From contig CANTFL010000987.1 in assembly GCA_947650285.1 (NCBI GenBank), forward strand, positions 124,001 through 188,000: DNA of 64,000 bases. The letters run 5' to 3'. The number at the start of each line of letters is the position of its first letter. Positions within the stretch are counted from its first letter, which is position 1. Shown in pieces: positions 21,233-32,952 of the stretch. This DNA is from Hyaloperonospora brassicae (Eukaryota > Oomycota > Peronosporomycetes > Peronosporales > Peronosporaceae). The position numbers were made by a program, and so were the translations under genes. The notes under the pieces were generated by a model. It did not search any database. It was not told the origin of the DNA and was given only the letters and a program-made list of their open reading frames with translations.

Positions 21233-22970
21233 ATGGTGACGCTGCACGTGAAGACGACGGCCGGGACCAAGTTCGCCGTGGACGTGGCGCTCGAGAGCTC
21301 TGTGCTGCAGTGCAAAGAGGCGCTCGTGGCGCGCACGGAGGTGCCCACGTCTCTCCAGCGTCTCATTTACAAGGGCAAAGTGCTCAAGGACGACCAGACG
21401 CTCGCCAGCTACGGTATCCAGGCAGAAGACACGATATACTTTGTCAAGGGGTCGGCGCATGCGCGAGCGACCGATACTGCTGCTACTGCTGCTACAACGA
21501 CACCGACAACAGGAGCGTCGGATGCAGTCCTCTGCTGCTGCTGCTGCTGCTCCTGCTGCTGCTCCTGCTGCTGCTCCTGCTGTGGCTGCGAACCCATTCA
21601 ATTTTCCATTGATGCCGGGCGTTGGCGGCGCGGTAGGCGGTAATTTGTTTGGCAACTTGATGGGGAATGGAGGAGGAGGAGGAGCTGCAGATATGCAGCA
21701 GATGCAGCAGCAGATGATGGAGAACCCCGAGATGGTGCGACAGATGATGGACTCGCCCATGATGCAGAACATCCTGAGCAATCCGGACGTGATGCGCTCG
21801 ATCATGCAGAGCAATCCGGCCATGCAGCAATTGATGGAGCAGAACCCGCAGCTGAATCACATTATGAACGATCCGGAACTGCTACGGCAAAGCATGGAAG
21901 CGATGCGCAACCCTGCTGCGATGCGGGAGATGATGCGCAACCAAGACACGGCGCTACGGAACATCGAGAGTCATCCGGAGGGGTTCAATGCATTGCGACG
22001 CATGTACCACGACGTGCAGGAGCCACTGATGGATGCTGCAGCGCGAGGGACGCCAGCGCCGCGCGGACCGGCTTTTCCCATGCCAGGTGTCGCTGGTGGA
22101 AGCAGCAGTGCCAGCTCGACGACGAACGCGACACAGTCCCAGACACCCATGTCGAATCCAGCAATGAACATTGGTGCTGCTGCCAATCCATGGGCTACTT
22201 TGGGTGGCGCTAGTGCTACTGCGTCTACTAGCGGTAGTGCCGCTGCTGGAGCTGGTGCGAATCCGTGGAGTGCTGGCCTCGGCGGTATGGCTAGCATGGG
22301 GGGAATGGGAGGAATGAGAGGAACGAGTAACTTGGGCGGTCTCGGGAGTAATCCAGAAGCAATGGCGCAAATGATGCAGAGTCCCTTGTTTCAAGCAGCG
22401 CTGGACCAAGTCGCGAGTAATCCAGAGCAATTTGTCGCTCAGATGGAGGCCATGAATCCGCAGATGGCAGCTATGATGGGCGCGAATCCGCAGATGCGAC
22501 AGATGATGTCGAATCCCGAGTTTCTGCGCCAAGCCATGAACCCGCAGAACCTGCAGGCAATGACACAGATGCAAAACGCAATGAATCAATTGCGTGGCTC
22601 TGGACTTCTATCAGGGTACGCGGTCGACTCTTCGACACTGTGGAACGTGCTGCGATGCTCACTATCGTTGTTGTCGTTTTGTGTTGCGTGTAGACTCGAA
22701 GGCATGAACTTTGGCTCGACTGGTGGTGCTAGTGCCGGTACGACCAGCGCCGCAGCGATGAACCCGTTTGCAATGTTCAGTGGCTCGGGCGCAATGCCAG
22801 GCGTCCCCGCAGCACCAGTAGGCAATCCAGAAGAGACGTACGCGTCGCAGCTGACGCAACTCAGCGACATGGGCTTTTCCAATCGTGAGCAGAACGTTCG
22901 CGCTTTACAAGCCACGCGAGGCAACGTCCAGGCCGCAGTTGACCGTCTTCTCGGCGGCGGCCCCATTTAG
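21233..22970 (+). CDS. Ubiquilin/Dsk2-type shuttle protein, with a frame break
   Basis: This protein carries ubiquitinated substrates to the proteasome. An N-terminal ubiquitin-like domain ([20 protein letters not shown] ... [20 protein letters not shown]) spans residues 1-77. Four STI1-type Met/Asn/Pro-rich repeats follow (for example [20 protein letters not shown]), then Gly/Ser/Ala linkers, then a C-terminal UBA domain ([20 protein letters not shown] ... [12 protein letters not shown]). The UBL and the rest are in different frames. A +1 shift is needed at about 21500-21540, at the start of the GCT repeat encoding poly-Ala, and I find no splice site pair that fixes it. The sequence at 22616-22693 (GTACGC...GTGTAG, 78 nt, no stop) is an in-frame intron. 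Removing it joins LLSG to LEGMNFGS. The frame break could be an assembly error or a real lesion. Confidence 0.9.
22616..22693 (+). other. In-frame 78-nt intron in the ubiquilin gene
   Basis: The segment begins GTACGC, ends TTGCGTGTAG after a T/G-rich tract, is a multiple of three, and has no stop. Its translation ([14 protein letters not shown]...) is unlike the Met/Asn/Gly-rich surroundings. Retention would give a slightly longer isoform, while removal gives a smooth protein. Confidence 0.75.
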
Positions 22971-23213
22971 TTAGTGCCTAGCGCGTCCATACGTCCATGC
23001 GCTGGAATGCAAAATCAAGTAACTTGCTGCTGCTGTCGGCGGTACAGTGTGGCTGTTGACAGGATGGACTTGCAATTGTACTTGTTGATATTGCTGCGAG
23101 CGCTCTTGTCATTATTGCAATATCAGTGCTGACTCCTAATACCGCGTATCGCTGAGCTGACCGTAAAACAGCGTTACCTTCGGTCCACCGTCGAACCACA
23201 ATCACTTGTCCAA

Positions 23214-26200
23214 ATGGCACACGACAGCAGCGCGCGCGACCTGCTCCGCGCGAGCGTCACCGACGGAGACGCCGTGCGTCGGTACCTCACGTCCATCGAA
23301 CCCCACGAGGTGCGCAACTGCTCGCCGTTGATGTCTGTCTCACGCTGTGTATCGATCGCTCACCCGTATTGTGCCCGTTGCAGTTGTCGCAGCTGCTCGA
23401 CGGCCTCTCGAGTTATCACAAGGAGAAGCAGCAGCAGCCGCAGCTGCCGCACTTGAAGAGCGTTGTGCTGGTCCAAGACGACTGGCTGCCTCTTCTACGG
23501 CTCTTGGTACAGTGTGAGACCACGCGGCTCCGCACGGCGTCCCATGTTCTCCACGCGCTGCGTCGCGGACGTCCGAGTGAGTTAGAGAGTATGCAGCTGC
23601 TGACGGAAGTGAGCGTGGGCTACTCGAGCGCACTGGATCGTCTCCAAGAGCTCCAGAAGACAGAGACAACGCGTCGCATGGTGCAGCGGCAAACGCTGCT
23701 CGACGAAGTACACACAGTGCTGGATACGGTCTTTTGCTTCTTGGAAGAGGAAGTCGTTGTCGCTGCAGTATCGGATGGGCCAGTAATTGGACGAGAAAGC
23801 AGTGGCGAGCGCAGCGGCAATAGTGTCAGTTGTTGCAGCCATCGGGTCAGAAGTAACGACAAGGTCAAGCTGCTGCCACAGTTGCTGGGACTCGTGTCGT
23901 TCTTCTTGGGCCTTTGTGGCGAGCTGCAGACACGAGGAGAGCAAGGAAAGAGTGGGGTGCGTGTGCGCGTAATGACAGCAAGTGGTGGCAAAGGAGCTGT
24001 GGTAAAGGAGACTGAAGAAGCGTATCGTCTACTGTTCCTGTCATTTGTTCTCGTTCCTTGTAGACGTTGGCCAGGTTGCTGGAGTTACCGTGGGACTGCT
24101 GTACAGTACCAAGTTTGCTGGATGTGCTGGCGGACGACGCGTCGCTGATGTCGAGAGAAAGCTGGCAGGGATTGCAGGTGAGCTTGAGAAGCTGCTGAGC
24201 AGATGGGGCGATGAAGTCTCCTGTTCGTTGACTCGTTCATTCACGTTTATGGGTGTCTGAACGCTTGCGCTGTTGATCAGGAAACTGTCGAGCGCCTGGT
24301 AACGTCGTCAACGGAGATGGCAAGCGAGACAATGAACCCTATGATCCGAGAGTGCGTAACGGTAGCGAGTGTGACGGGCGAGCATAAGTGGATCGCTGTC
24401 GCGCGCTACTTGCTGCAACAACTGCCCGTGCAGTTGCGACAAGAGGCAGAGTTTAATCTGCAAATGGTGTGTAAATGGCGAGGTCTTGGTCGCAAACGGT
24501 TGCAGATGTTGACTTACATCTGCTTGTTTGGTTCCAGAGCCTCCGCCATTCCCAATGCATCGTTTCGCTTATATGCGAATCCATTCGATCGAGCAGAATA
24601 CCAGGCGTTGTTCCAGAGGATGCTGACAGTCAATGTAATGACCCGCAGTGCAGCTCAGCAGACGTCCGATTAGGTTGGCGCGATCTCCTCCTGCTTCTTC
24701 ACGCTCTACAGGCGTCAAAGCCAATCTTGCACCACCGTACCTCGTCCTCTCGTGTTGCAACCGAAGCGTCTGTGTTTACAGAGATAGAGCACCTTGCGTG
24801 GCTGATAGTGCACAGTGATGTCAGAGCATTCGTGGATTATGCATCGACAAAGGAGACACAGTCACGTAGCGGGGGCAAAACACTTGAGAAATATGTACTG
24901 GATCAAGTGGGGCTTGTGCTGAATTTTGGCGGCAAGCAGGTCCATGCTCGCGAATGGAAGGCGCTGCTCTTGATGGATATCGTATTTTATTGGATCGAGC
25001 AGAGCAACACAACCTGTGCTGGCGACAAACCAGCAACTGCAAAGTCTGCAACAGCGCTGATGCTGTTACAAGCGATATTCGAAACGGTACGCAGTCTATT
25101 TCTCGTCCTCGGCTTTTGTTAACTTGCTCTTTTGATTGTAACAGGCACCGGAAGCTCGCTTTGAAGTGCTCAGTAGTTTGTTTGAGCGCTCGCAAAAGCC
25201 AGCGCAGAGGAAGGCAAGGTGTTGACGGTTTGCGTGGTGAAACAAAGAACGTCGGGTCCTGATCAGCTTATGTGCTATCGCTGATTTGCTTGCAGATTGC
25301 TGGCGAGATACTTTCACAACTGTTTGTTTCACACTCGGCAAAGCTGTTTCCGCACCTTAACGCGATCCAAGACTGGCTCAGGTGATGACAAGCTGAGATG
25401 AATGTGACTGGTCCTGGTCTGACGTCGTCGATGTCATTGCGTGCAGCATGCAGTTTCACCGATCGTTCGACAGCGCCCGTGACTTTTTTCTCATCGCATC
25501 CAATCTGGCGACAGTGTATAAAGGTATGCTTCCGCTACAGACGATACGTCAGGTGGAATCTAACACCGCGTGTAATCATTGTACAACGGCGCTAGACTTG
25601 TATAACTTCCTGATGGTGTTTCTGCGGAAACTGCTGTCCACTGGTAATCGGCTGCATCAGCAGTATGTCGTGGACATGTGGTGTACGTGGCTGGACCGCC
25701 AGCTACCGTTCAATGAACAGCAAGAAGTACGTGATATGTGGCTCTATGATATGAAGAATGATGGTTGACTTGTTACACGTTCCAGGAAGAAATTGTCTCA
25801 GCACTTATAAACAGTATGATAGCTTCCCGCGACATACAAGCGTGGTCATTTGGACGTTTGGCGCAAGTGTTTAACTGTCGCGGAGGCATAGTTGAAGGAC
25901 CTGTCATTTTGTTGCGCAAAAGCTCGTGGGAGAAGTTTTATCGATTTTTGTCTCAGGAAGTTGGCAAGTTTCTTCTGCCGACGACATCAGGCATCATGGA
26001 GTACGGAATCGAAGAAGAGGAAGATAGTGCAGATGAGAACGACGACGATGATATGGGGTTACAGCGATTTCGTGTTACCGCACTCGATGCATTTTATCAG
26101 CAAAATGCTAGTCTGGATGGTGCAGCATCAACTGGGCTGATATTTCAAAAGCTGCTATCTTGCTTGATAGCATTCGAGAACGGCATTTGCCGGTCGAAAG

Positions 26201-28806
26201 TCTCGTCTGAGGGATTACCGATTGAGGGTCTCAGTGAGAATGACAGCGACATCAAACAGTGGTTCATCGACCTGGTCTCCAGCTGGAAGTACTTTTTCCA
26301 CTGGCTTTGCCAAGACTCGGAGGTGCTGCTGAATCAGCCAGCGCAAGGTGACGTGCGTGAGAAGACTGGATGGTGGAAGCTTGTCGCGCGCGTCTATATC
26401 GGCTGCGCTGTTTGCAATCTTGCCATCGAATTGCTGATGCGTAGTTTGGCTGCTGGAAACTTCGGCAAGCGGGATGAAGCCGACCGGGACCTGGTTACGT
26501 TTGACACTGATGGTTGTAGGATCACGGTTTGGTCTTTGATGGAGGTGGAGTTCAGTTTACATCGAATGATACAGAAACTTGTTTCTCGCCATGCGAACGG
26601 GATGGGAACGAGTTTGTCGAAGGAGTATGTCAAGTCGACATCGGATGGACTTCACAGAGTGCTACAACCCGCTATGCTTCGCATGTTGACTGCTATCAAG
26701 GGAACAGTCCAAGAAACGCTTACGTCGAACTCAGCGGAGCATGAACGACCCAGTGCGATGTCATTCGACGCCGTTCTCTTCGCTTTGGACTCCTGCTGTC
26801 GTACCACTTCCGGCGATGATGACCTCTTCGGAGCATCCTGTTCTAGAAATAGTGAAGCTGACGACCTGGACGAAGGTGCTTCCATTCTTGAACTGCTACT
26901 GCGCGTGTACATACATATTCGCGATTACGTTGTGCCAGTGTCGAATAAATCCGGCGCTGACGGCGTGAAGATAAGAGGCGAGGGAGAGGAGAAGTCTGTT
27001 TGTAGGCTACGCCTTTCTCTCTATGCGGACTCCATTTCTGCCAAATTTCCAGCATTTGCGCGGCAGCTTGTAGCACCTGGAAAATGCGCAAAAGCGGTTG
27101 TCCTGCTCGACACAAAGAGTGGAGAGGAGATGCTAGAGCGCGTCTGTGCAGCTATAGGACGCACCCTGGAGATGATGATAAGATCTTCAAGCCTTCGTTC
27201 AGCACACGATCGACTTGGACAGATGCTACTGAAGGTTTCGTGGAATGGGTTTCGTGAACCGACTGAGGTTCAGAAAGCTGGCAAACGAAACAGTTTTGCT
27301 TGTTTATCAGGCTACTTTTTGGATGACGTGAAGGACTATGTTCAGCTGGACGGGTTTACTAAAACGAGCGTGTCGTGCGCCTCACTATGCAAACGTCTAC
27401 TGGACAATACTGCAGAGATGGTGGATCCCGCTGTGGACTGCGTAGAGTTGTGTAAGCTTTCATCGCTCGCGTACGACATCTTGTGCGAGAACGTAGTGTA
27501 CAATGCACGACTGCTTCGACTTCTCATGAACATATGCCTCCCAACTCACCTGGCGCTCCACATTCAGACGTTTGTGACACTGGAAAGCAAGATTGAAGCA
27601 TTCATTCAGACGTGCGGGATTCATTCAGCGGAACATGTGGAGATATCAACGAGCGAGGACTGTCATCAACGCAGACCAGCTCTGGCCAAAACGGAGAGGC
27701 GCAGTGGAGCATCAGCGTGCCGGAAGCGTTTGCGACAAAGACCAGGTGTCCGGTCTCCGTACAGCTCGGGAGTAGATTCTGACTCTGATTTCGACGCCAG
27801 CTACCCATCTGACTCCGACTTGTCCGACGACATCGACGCAACCACCGACTCACGGACAAATACCATCACGTCCCAACGATGTGCCCCATTCAGCCTGGAT
27901 TGTGTTCCACATCTCCAGTCGCATGCAACTCAACGCATCGCCATTGGTACCGTTTTGGCCGCGCTCGAACAATCTCAATCCACGTTGCTCCATCTTGTGA
28001 CCACCAAGAACAAGGACAAAGAGGCTATCGATCACGAGGCATTGTTGGGTTACATCCGCATTCACGAGGTAGTGAACAAAGCGATAAGCGCCAATGTTGA
28101 CTTTTTGTGGGAGACTCGAAAAGTGTTGCTGAAGGTTCTTCACATGATTGAACTGGGACTGCGCATTGGTAAAGCCATCGGGGCGTTGCAGCGAAGAAGG
28201 GATGACCTGGAAGTCAAGTGGCACGACACTGCGATCTGTATTTATGAGTTTTCGGTGACATCAGCATTGAGAAACCGAATATGGGCTGGTGGCATCAAGG
28301 ATGCAAGTGAAGATGCAGAAACAAAAACCAAGGTGCGCTCTGTTGTCGGATCTGAGCTGACGTTGTGCTTTCTTTGGTTCACTACTCACATGCGTTTTGG
28401 ACCCGGCGGGTAGATATCTGCGACCTTGCTCAAGACGGACATATTTCTCTTGCAAGCTCCGGGCATCGTGCAGACTTGGCTGAAAGAGGTATGCGCCTTG
28501 CGTTGATATTGAATGTGCTCGTTTCACCCACTTACGTTTGACAATGCATTGCAGACGTCGATACCCAGTTCAACAAAAGAACGGCTAAAGTCGCTTATGA
28601 CGATGGTAAAGGACAGAATTGCGCCGACCAGCTTGTCACACGCTCGTCGTGGAAAGGCAAAGGCTCGACAGCGCCTGCTTGGCGTTGTCCCGATTGTGAG
28701 AAAAAGGAAGAAGCGCCTGCGGAGTCGTCACCCTGTCATTGATGCGTTCCTCAACGAAGAGGACGGCGCGGATGCATTTGCTGACTTGGAAGACTTCATT
28801 GAATAA
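23214..28806 (+). CDS. FANCI: Candidate FANCI (Fanconi anaemia ID2 complex), 11 exons
   Basis: A phase-consistent model joins 23214-23309, 23384-24001, 24064-24177, 24281-24466, 24538-25086, 25145-25213, 25296-25381, 25447-25726, 25786-28332, 28414-28488 and 28555-28806, giving 1623 aa. The protein is almost entirely helical. Three features support FANCI, the partner of FANCD2 in the DNA-clamp complex for interstrand-crosslink repair. The segment ARFEVLSSLFERSQ...EILSQL resembles the vertebrate VRLMLYEGFYDVLRRNSQ region. An acidic loop (EEEEDSADENDDDD) is followed by a CNLAIELLM helix in the same order as in FANCI. The C-terminus VIDAFLNEEDGAD matches the conserved EDGE tail. Another acidic Ser/Asp tract (GVDSDSDFDASYPSDSD) precedes the last third. 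The intron after exon 6 would be GC-AG. I could not place the ubiquitinated lysine. The exon chain is strong and the family name is probable. Confidence 0.68.
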
Positions 28807-31800
28807 AGCGGGACCACGATCCGTCACGGAGATACACTCGTGTCGTTCTCGACGTCTATGCGCGTGTTCCAGCTCCAGATTCGACATTTGCAGTTGCGAC
28901 AAAGGAGATTGCAGATTGTGGAGACTGAGTGGCGAACTGCCTTATCGTGGAGACCACGACGTTGTCGATACCATGAATCAACGTCCTCGTGTTCGGATCA
29001 AGAGTCAAATTCAGATCAAGAGTCGAATTCGGTACTCAGGTCCATCATCAGCTCCTGTTAAAGCTAGTGATGAACGTGCTTATGGCTTGCAAATCGATGG
29101 GTTTGTGGCTGCGACTTCCAGATACGACCGTCGGTAGAAGAAATGGTGTTTTTCGAGACTCGACGAAGACAGGAAAACGTGTCCGTGTTGCCAGCGTTCG
29201 CGCTGCTCGCCGCGTCCACAGACCTGGGCACCTATGATGATCGAGACGACTCGATATAGGATTTGCCGCCCTCGTTGACGCTATCCTTTCTCAGTTGCTG
29301 GATGATCCGGTATGGCATGATGACTGCCGTGCTTAGCGGTCAAGATGAAGGTGATGCAAAAGGCTCTGAAAACGTAGATGCAGCCAGATAAAGCGTCGTC
29401 GCCAGTGAGGGCTTCCGACCACAACGCTAGTGGCAAAAACGACACGGATGCCGAGACTTCGTCAACTCGCTTGCGGTGTAGGAATTGCTTGCTCGCATGT
29501 GTCGTTTCGAAGCCAACGGCTGCTTGATGTTGCGTTCTTGCAAGCCAAACAAGTCACCTCGAAAGGGCTTGGACCATAGGATATCGAGCGGATCGCATCG
29601 GACAAGTTGGACGGATCAAATTCAAAGCAACAGAGATACAAAGACATGCGGATGCGGGTGCCGACAAGCCTCTTGATGCCACTGCTACCGTCGATGGTTT
29701 CTCGAGCAACGACAATGCAAAGAGTCTGGTTCATACGAGGGAGGAGGCAAACGGTCGAGCGAAGACTTGGCAGTGGTGCACCACCCACGACCACGGTTGC
29801 CCGAGATGCAGTGACGTCGTTTGCGATACAATTGTTGACGTGGACACGGGTCCTCTGCAGTCATGGTAGCACGAAGGCATATCCAAGTCGCTATAGCTCG
29901 AGTGTCGTGCCCGGCTGAACACGATTGGGTCAGACTTGTAATTTTGGAACACGTGCAGCCTCCTTGGGACGAAGATTGGCACCACGCTGGTGTTGTGTTA
30001 GCTACCGCAACTCAAACGACCGTCGTGGAAAGTCGGGCCTCTTGCATAGCTGGACAAGCGGCTGTCATTCCTGCCAAGCTACAGCCTGAGATGTCGAGCG
30101 TGTCGAATAGTCACGAAAGACAACGATTTGTTGTAAAAAGACCCGAACATCATCGATCTCTCATCGTGCTCATCAGTCGCCGCGTTTGTAAGCACATGGT
30201 TCGTGCCCTTCGTATCCTTTCTCAAACGTGCTGCACAAAGCTACAGACTCCATCTGCGGAACTGCACAATGTGATTGTAGCAGTGAAGTTGACATGCATG
30301 AGAATTGCAAGCACAAACACACGTATAGTTGAGCCTGTTGTACACGTCGGCAGTATGTGGAAATCATACATCGCATCTCGACATCACCTGTACTTTGCCA
30401 TGTACTGGTCGTCTTGCTGCAGCAATAGTACGATCACCTTTGCTGTATCTCGTATCCTCTTTTGCATAGCTTCGTTCTATGTCGCCGGTCCAGGCCCATC
30501 ATTTCCCCGACGTGCTTCGCAGTGATCCGCGAGGGAATGGAAAAGTGTAAGCTAAACACGATACTTGCCTCATCCCGTTTTGCTTGCTGCGTGATACAGA
30601 AAAGTATCATCGATGATGGCTTTTGTCGTAAGGCCAATAGTTGCTGTCACGCGTGCAAGCGGCTGCGCATGCAGGCAAGCGCGCATGTAGGCAGGTGACG
30701 CCGAGATCCAAATTCCGTTCTCCATCTATCTCTCCGTAAAAGCTATTCCCGGACAAGGGAAAACCCCGATGACCCGTGTTGCACTCTAGCGAGCGCCGAG
30801 TATTGGCAAGATAGAAAACGCTTCCAGAATCTTGCGCTCTCGCACTCCAGCTCTAGATGCATTCAGTCTCACACTTCCCACTGCAAAGTGCGGGTGAAAC
30901 TCCGACCATGGTCGACCAGTGCTGCCGTCGACAATTGAGCAAATGATAGACGCAGGCGTTTCTCTCATCGCAGGAAATCAATGCGAGCTGTAGGAATGAG
31001 CGCATTATCTTGACGGTGAAGATAGTGCCGATAAAGGTGTATCGTGTACAGCAGAGTCGGCTGCAATACACTTTGTGTTGCGTCCAACGAGAGTTTCCTC
31101 AGTACGACCACGACACGTTCGTCGTTGCGATTCCCAGATTTGGGATACGAAGCAGTTGGATCAGTGAGAACCCAAGAAAGCTTTTCTCATACAGCGAACA
31201 TGACGCTGCAGTAGTATACAGCGTCGCCATAGTTCGCTGCCAATGTCGCTGGAACGGCAGTAAGGGCGTCATGATGCAGCCTCATGTTCCTATTGATCGA
31301 ATCATAACAGCTGCGATAGTCGTATGGCAGGAGCGTGGCGACTTTGTAAGCAACATGCAGTGATACCAGTGACATGTCGTTGGCGAACAGCGTAGCGCTT
31401 GTAACTTGCTCGGTTGAGTACAACGGCCGGTCTCAGTCAATGCATTCGAAAAGTCCGGTACAAATCAGACATCGACATGTGCCAAACAAAGTCACGACAG
31501 CAGTGCATAGCGTCCGTACGGAGTACATAGCGTCAGCGACAGCGATCGTTGATTCGGATACACACGACTTCCTGCGCAGCTTTCACTCGCTTTTGCCTTT
31601 GTCGTCACACGATACAGTCATGACAAACACAGAAGGCACCTCACATTTCCAGCTTACACATCAGCTGCCATTCTTGCTGAATGGACAAAATCGAGACGTG
31701 GAAGCATCGGCAACGTGCGCTGCAGAACCACAGATGCACTAAACAGCCAAGAATTGCTTGCGTTCACGCGCCAAACATGCAGCAATCGGCATGTGCACTC

Positions 31801-32952
31801 TGCTCTTTCGCTGTCATTCTCACATCTTCTTTTTGCTCACAGCAAACTCCATATCATTCCTCCACGCATCATACCGACGTTTCCCTCGCGTTCAACGTCT
31901 TCATTGCCAGAATCAGCCGTTCGTTGTCTTCGGCAATTTCATCAGCTTTCAAGCGTAAGAGTGGCAACATGGGGAGCTAGTAGAGCTTACACTCGTGTAT
32001 ACGAGTGTCGCTCGCTTCCATGGTAAACGTGCCTGTGTGGTGATGACTGAGCAGCACCCAGCCCACATCAGCTCTTACTTCCGTGGCTATCACTCACTTC
32101 ACGTCAGTCATGGCCTCGGTTCTTGGTTTGGTGGTAAGTCACTGAGAGTATCTCAACTCTCGCCGCAAACCATGACGTTTGTGCGAACAGGGGTTGGCTT
32201 GGAATCATCAATCGATGTCGGTCAGCCTCAATCTTACTTCTGCAGCATATGCCGTCGTACTCTTGACCACCGTGAAGTCCCGATACGTCTTGCTAGTCGA
32301 GCTGCAGAGACACTGCGCGAAGTAAAGGCAACGATCCAGCGCCACCGTCCTAGGCGTGCCCGACACTCCGGATCGCAAGTCCCAAGCTGACGAACACAAT
32401 CGACCGCATGTGTTGCTTTGTGAAATAAGCTTCCAGAAAGTCTTGTCGACGACCACTTCTCACAATGGTGAAGGGCCATACCCGGCGCCTTATGCCACCT
32501 CGCGCGCAGCAAATTATCTTCATATTTTTCTTTGGACGGTGGTGTGCTTGCGAACGATATGACACACTATGCAGGAGAGCGTGAGCATTCCAGATGTCCG
32601 TCACCATGTCACGCCAAGACGTCAGTATTGACAACGCCATGCCATCGAGTGCACTATATACGCAGACCGATGGGGTACTGCAGCTTCCCGACCATACCCG
32701 ATAATCCTCCACTTTTGTTACGAAACGCTGGCGCCAAGCCCTTCTGATTCCGCAAGACGTCTCGGTTGGCTCCAATCAAAACAATACACACGCCTGCACT
32801 ACAAGGGTAACAACGACACAAGAGTCCCCCGCACCAACCTCCACGCAAGACAAGACTTACACAAGCCCAACACCTTCTCTCCATCATCCACTTCCTTGAT
32901 TTCACGCCTTGCCACACGACCAGTCTGCGTACGGCCTTACTAGAAATCGCAT
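28807..32952. other. Long intergenic region with coding-like fragments
   Basis: No intact gene is recognised in 4.1 kb. Frames such as 29863-30525 (+, 220 codons), 31010-31363 (+) and 31374-31742 (+) are open but without domains, and they sit among frequent stops. A fragment at about 28850-28960 (RVFQLQIRHLQLRQRRLQIV) reads like a coiled coil. An 8-bp inverted repeat ACACTCGT-GTAT-ACGAGTGT lies at 31989-32008. The region is probably decayed genes or repeats. Confidence 0.4.

Noticed and set aside
21530..21640. Poly-Cys protein frame in the GCT repeat
   Set aside because: It is the wrong frame of the poly-Ala tract; the following STI1 repeats show the correct frame.
29863..30525. 220-codon plus-strand frame
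   Set aside because: No domain, irregular composition, and surrounded by stops in a decayed region; not enough to call a gene.
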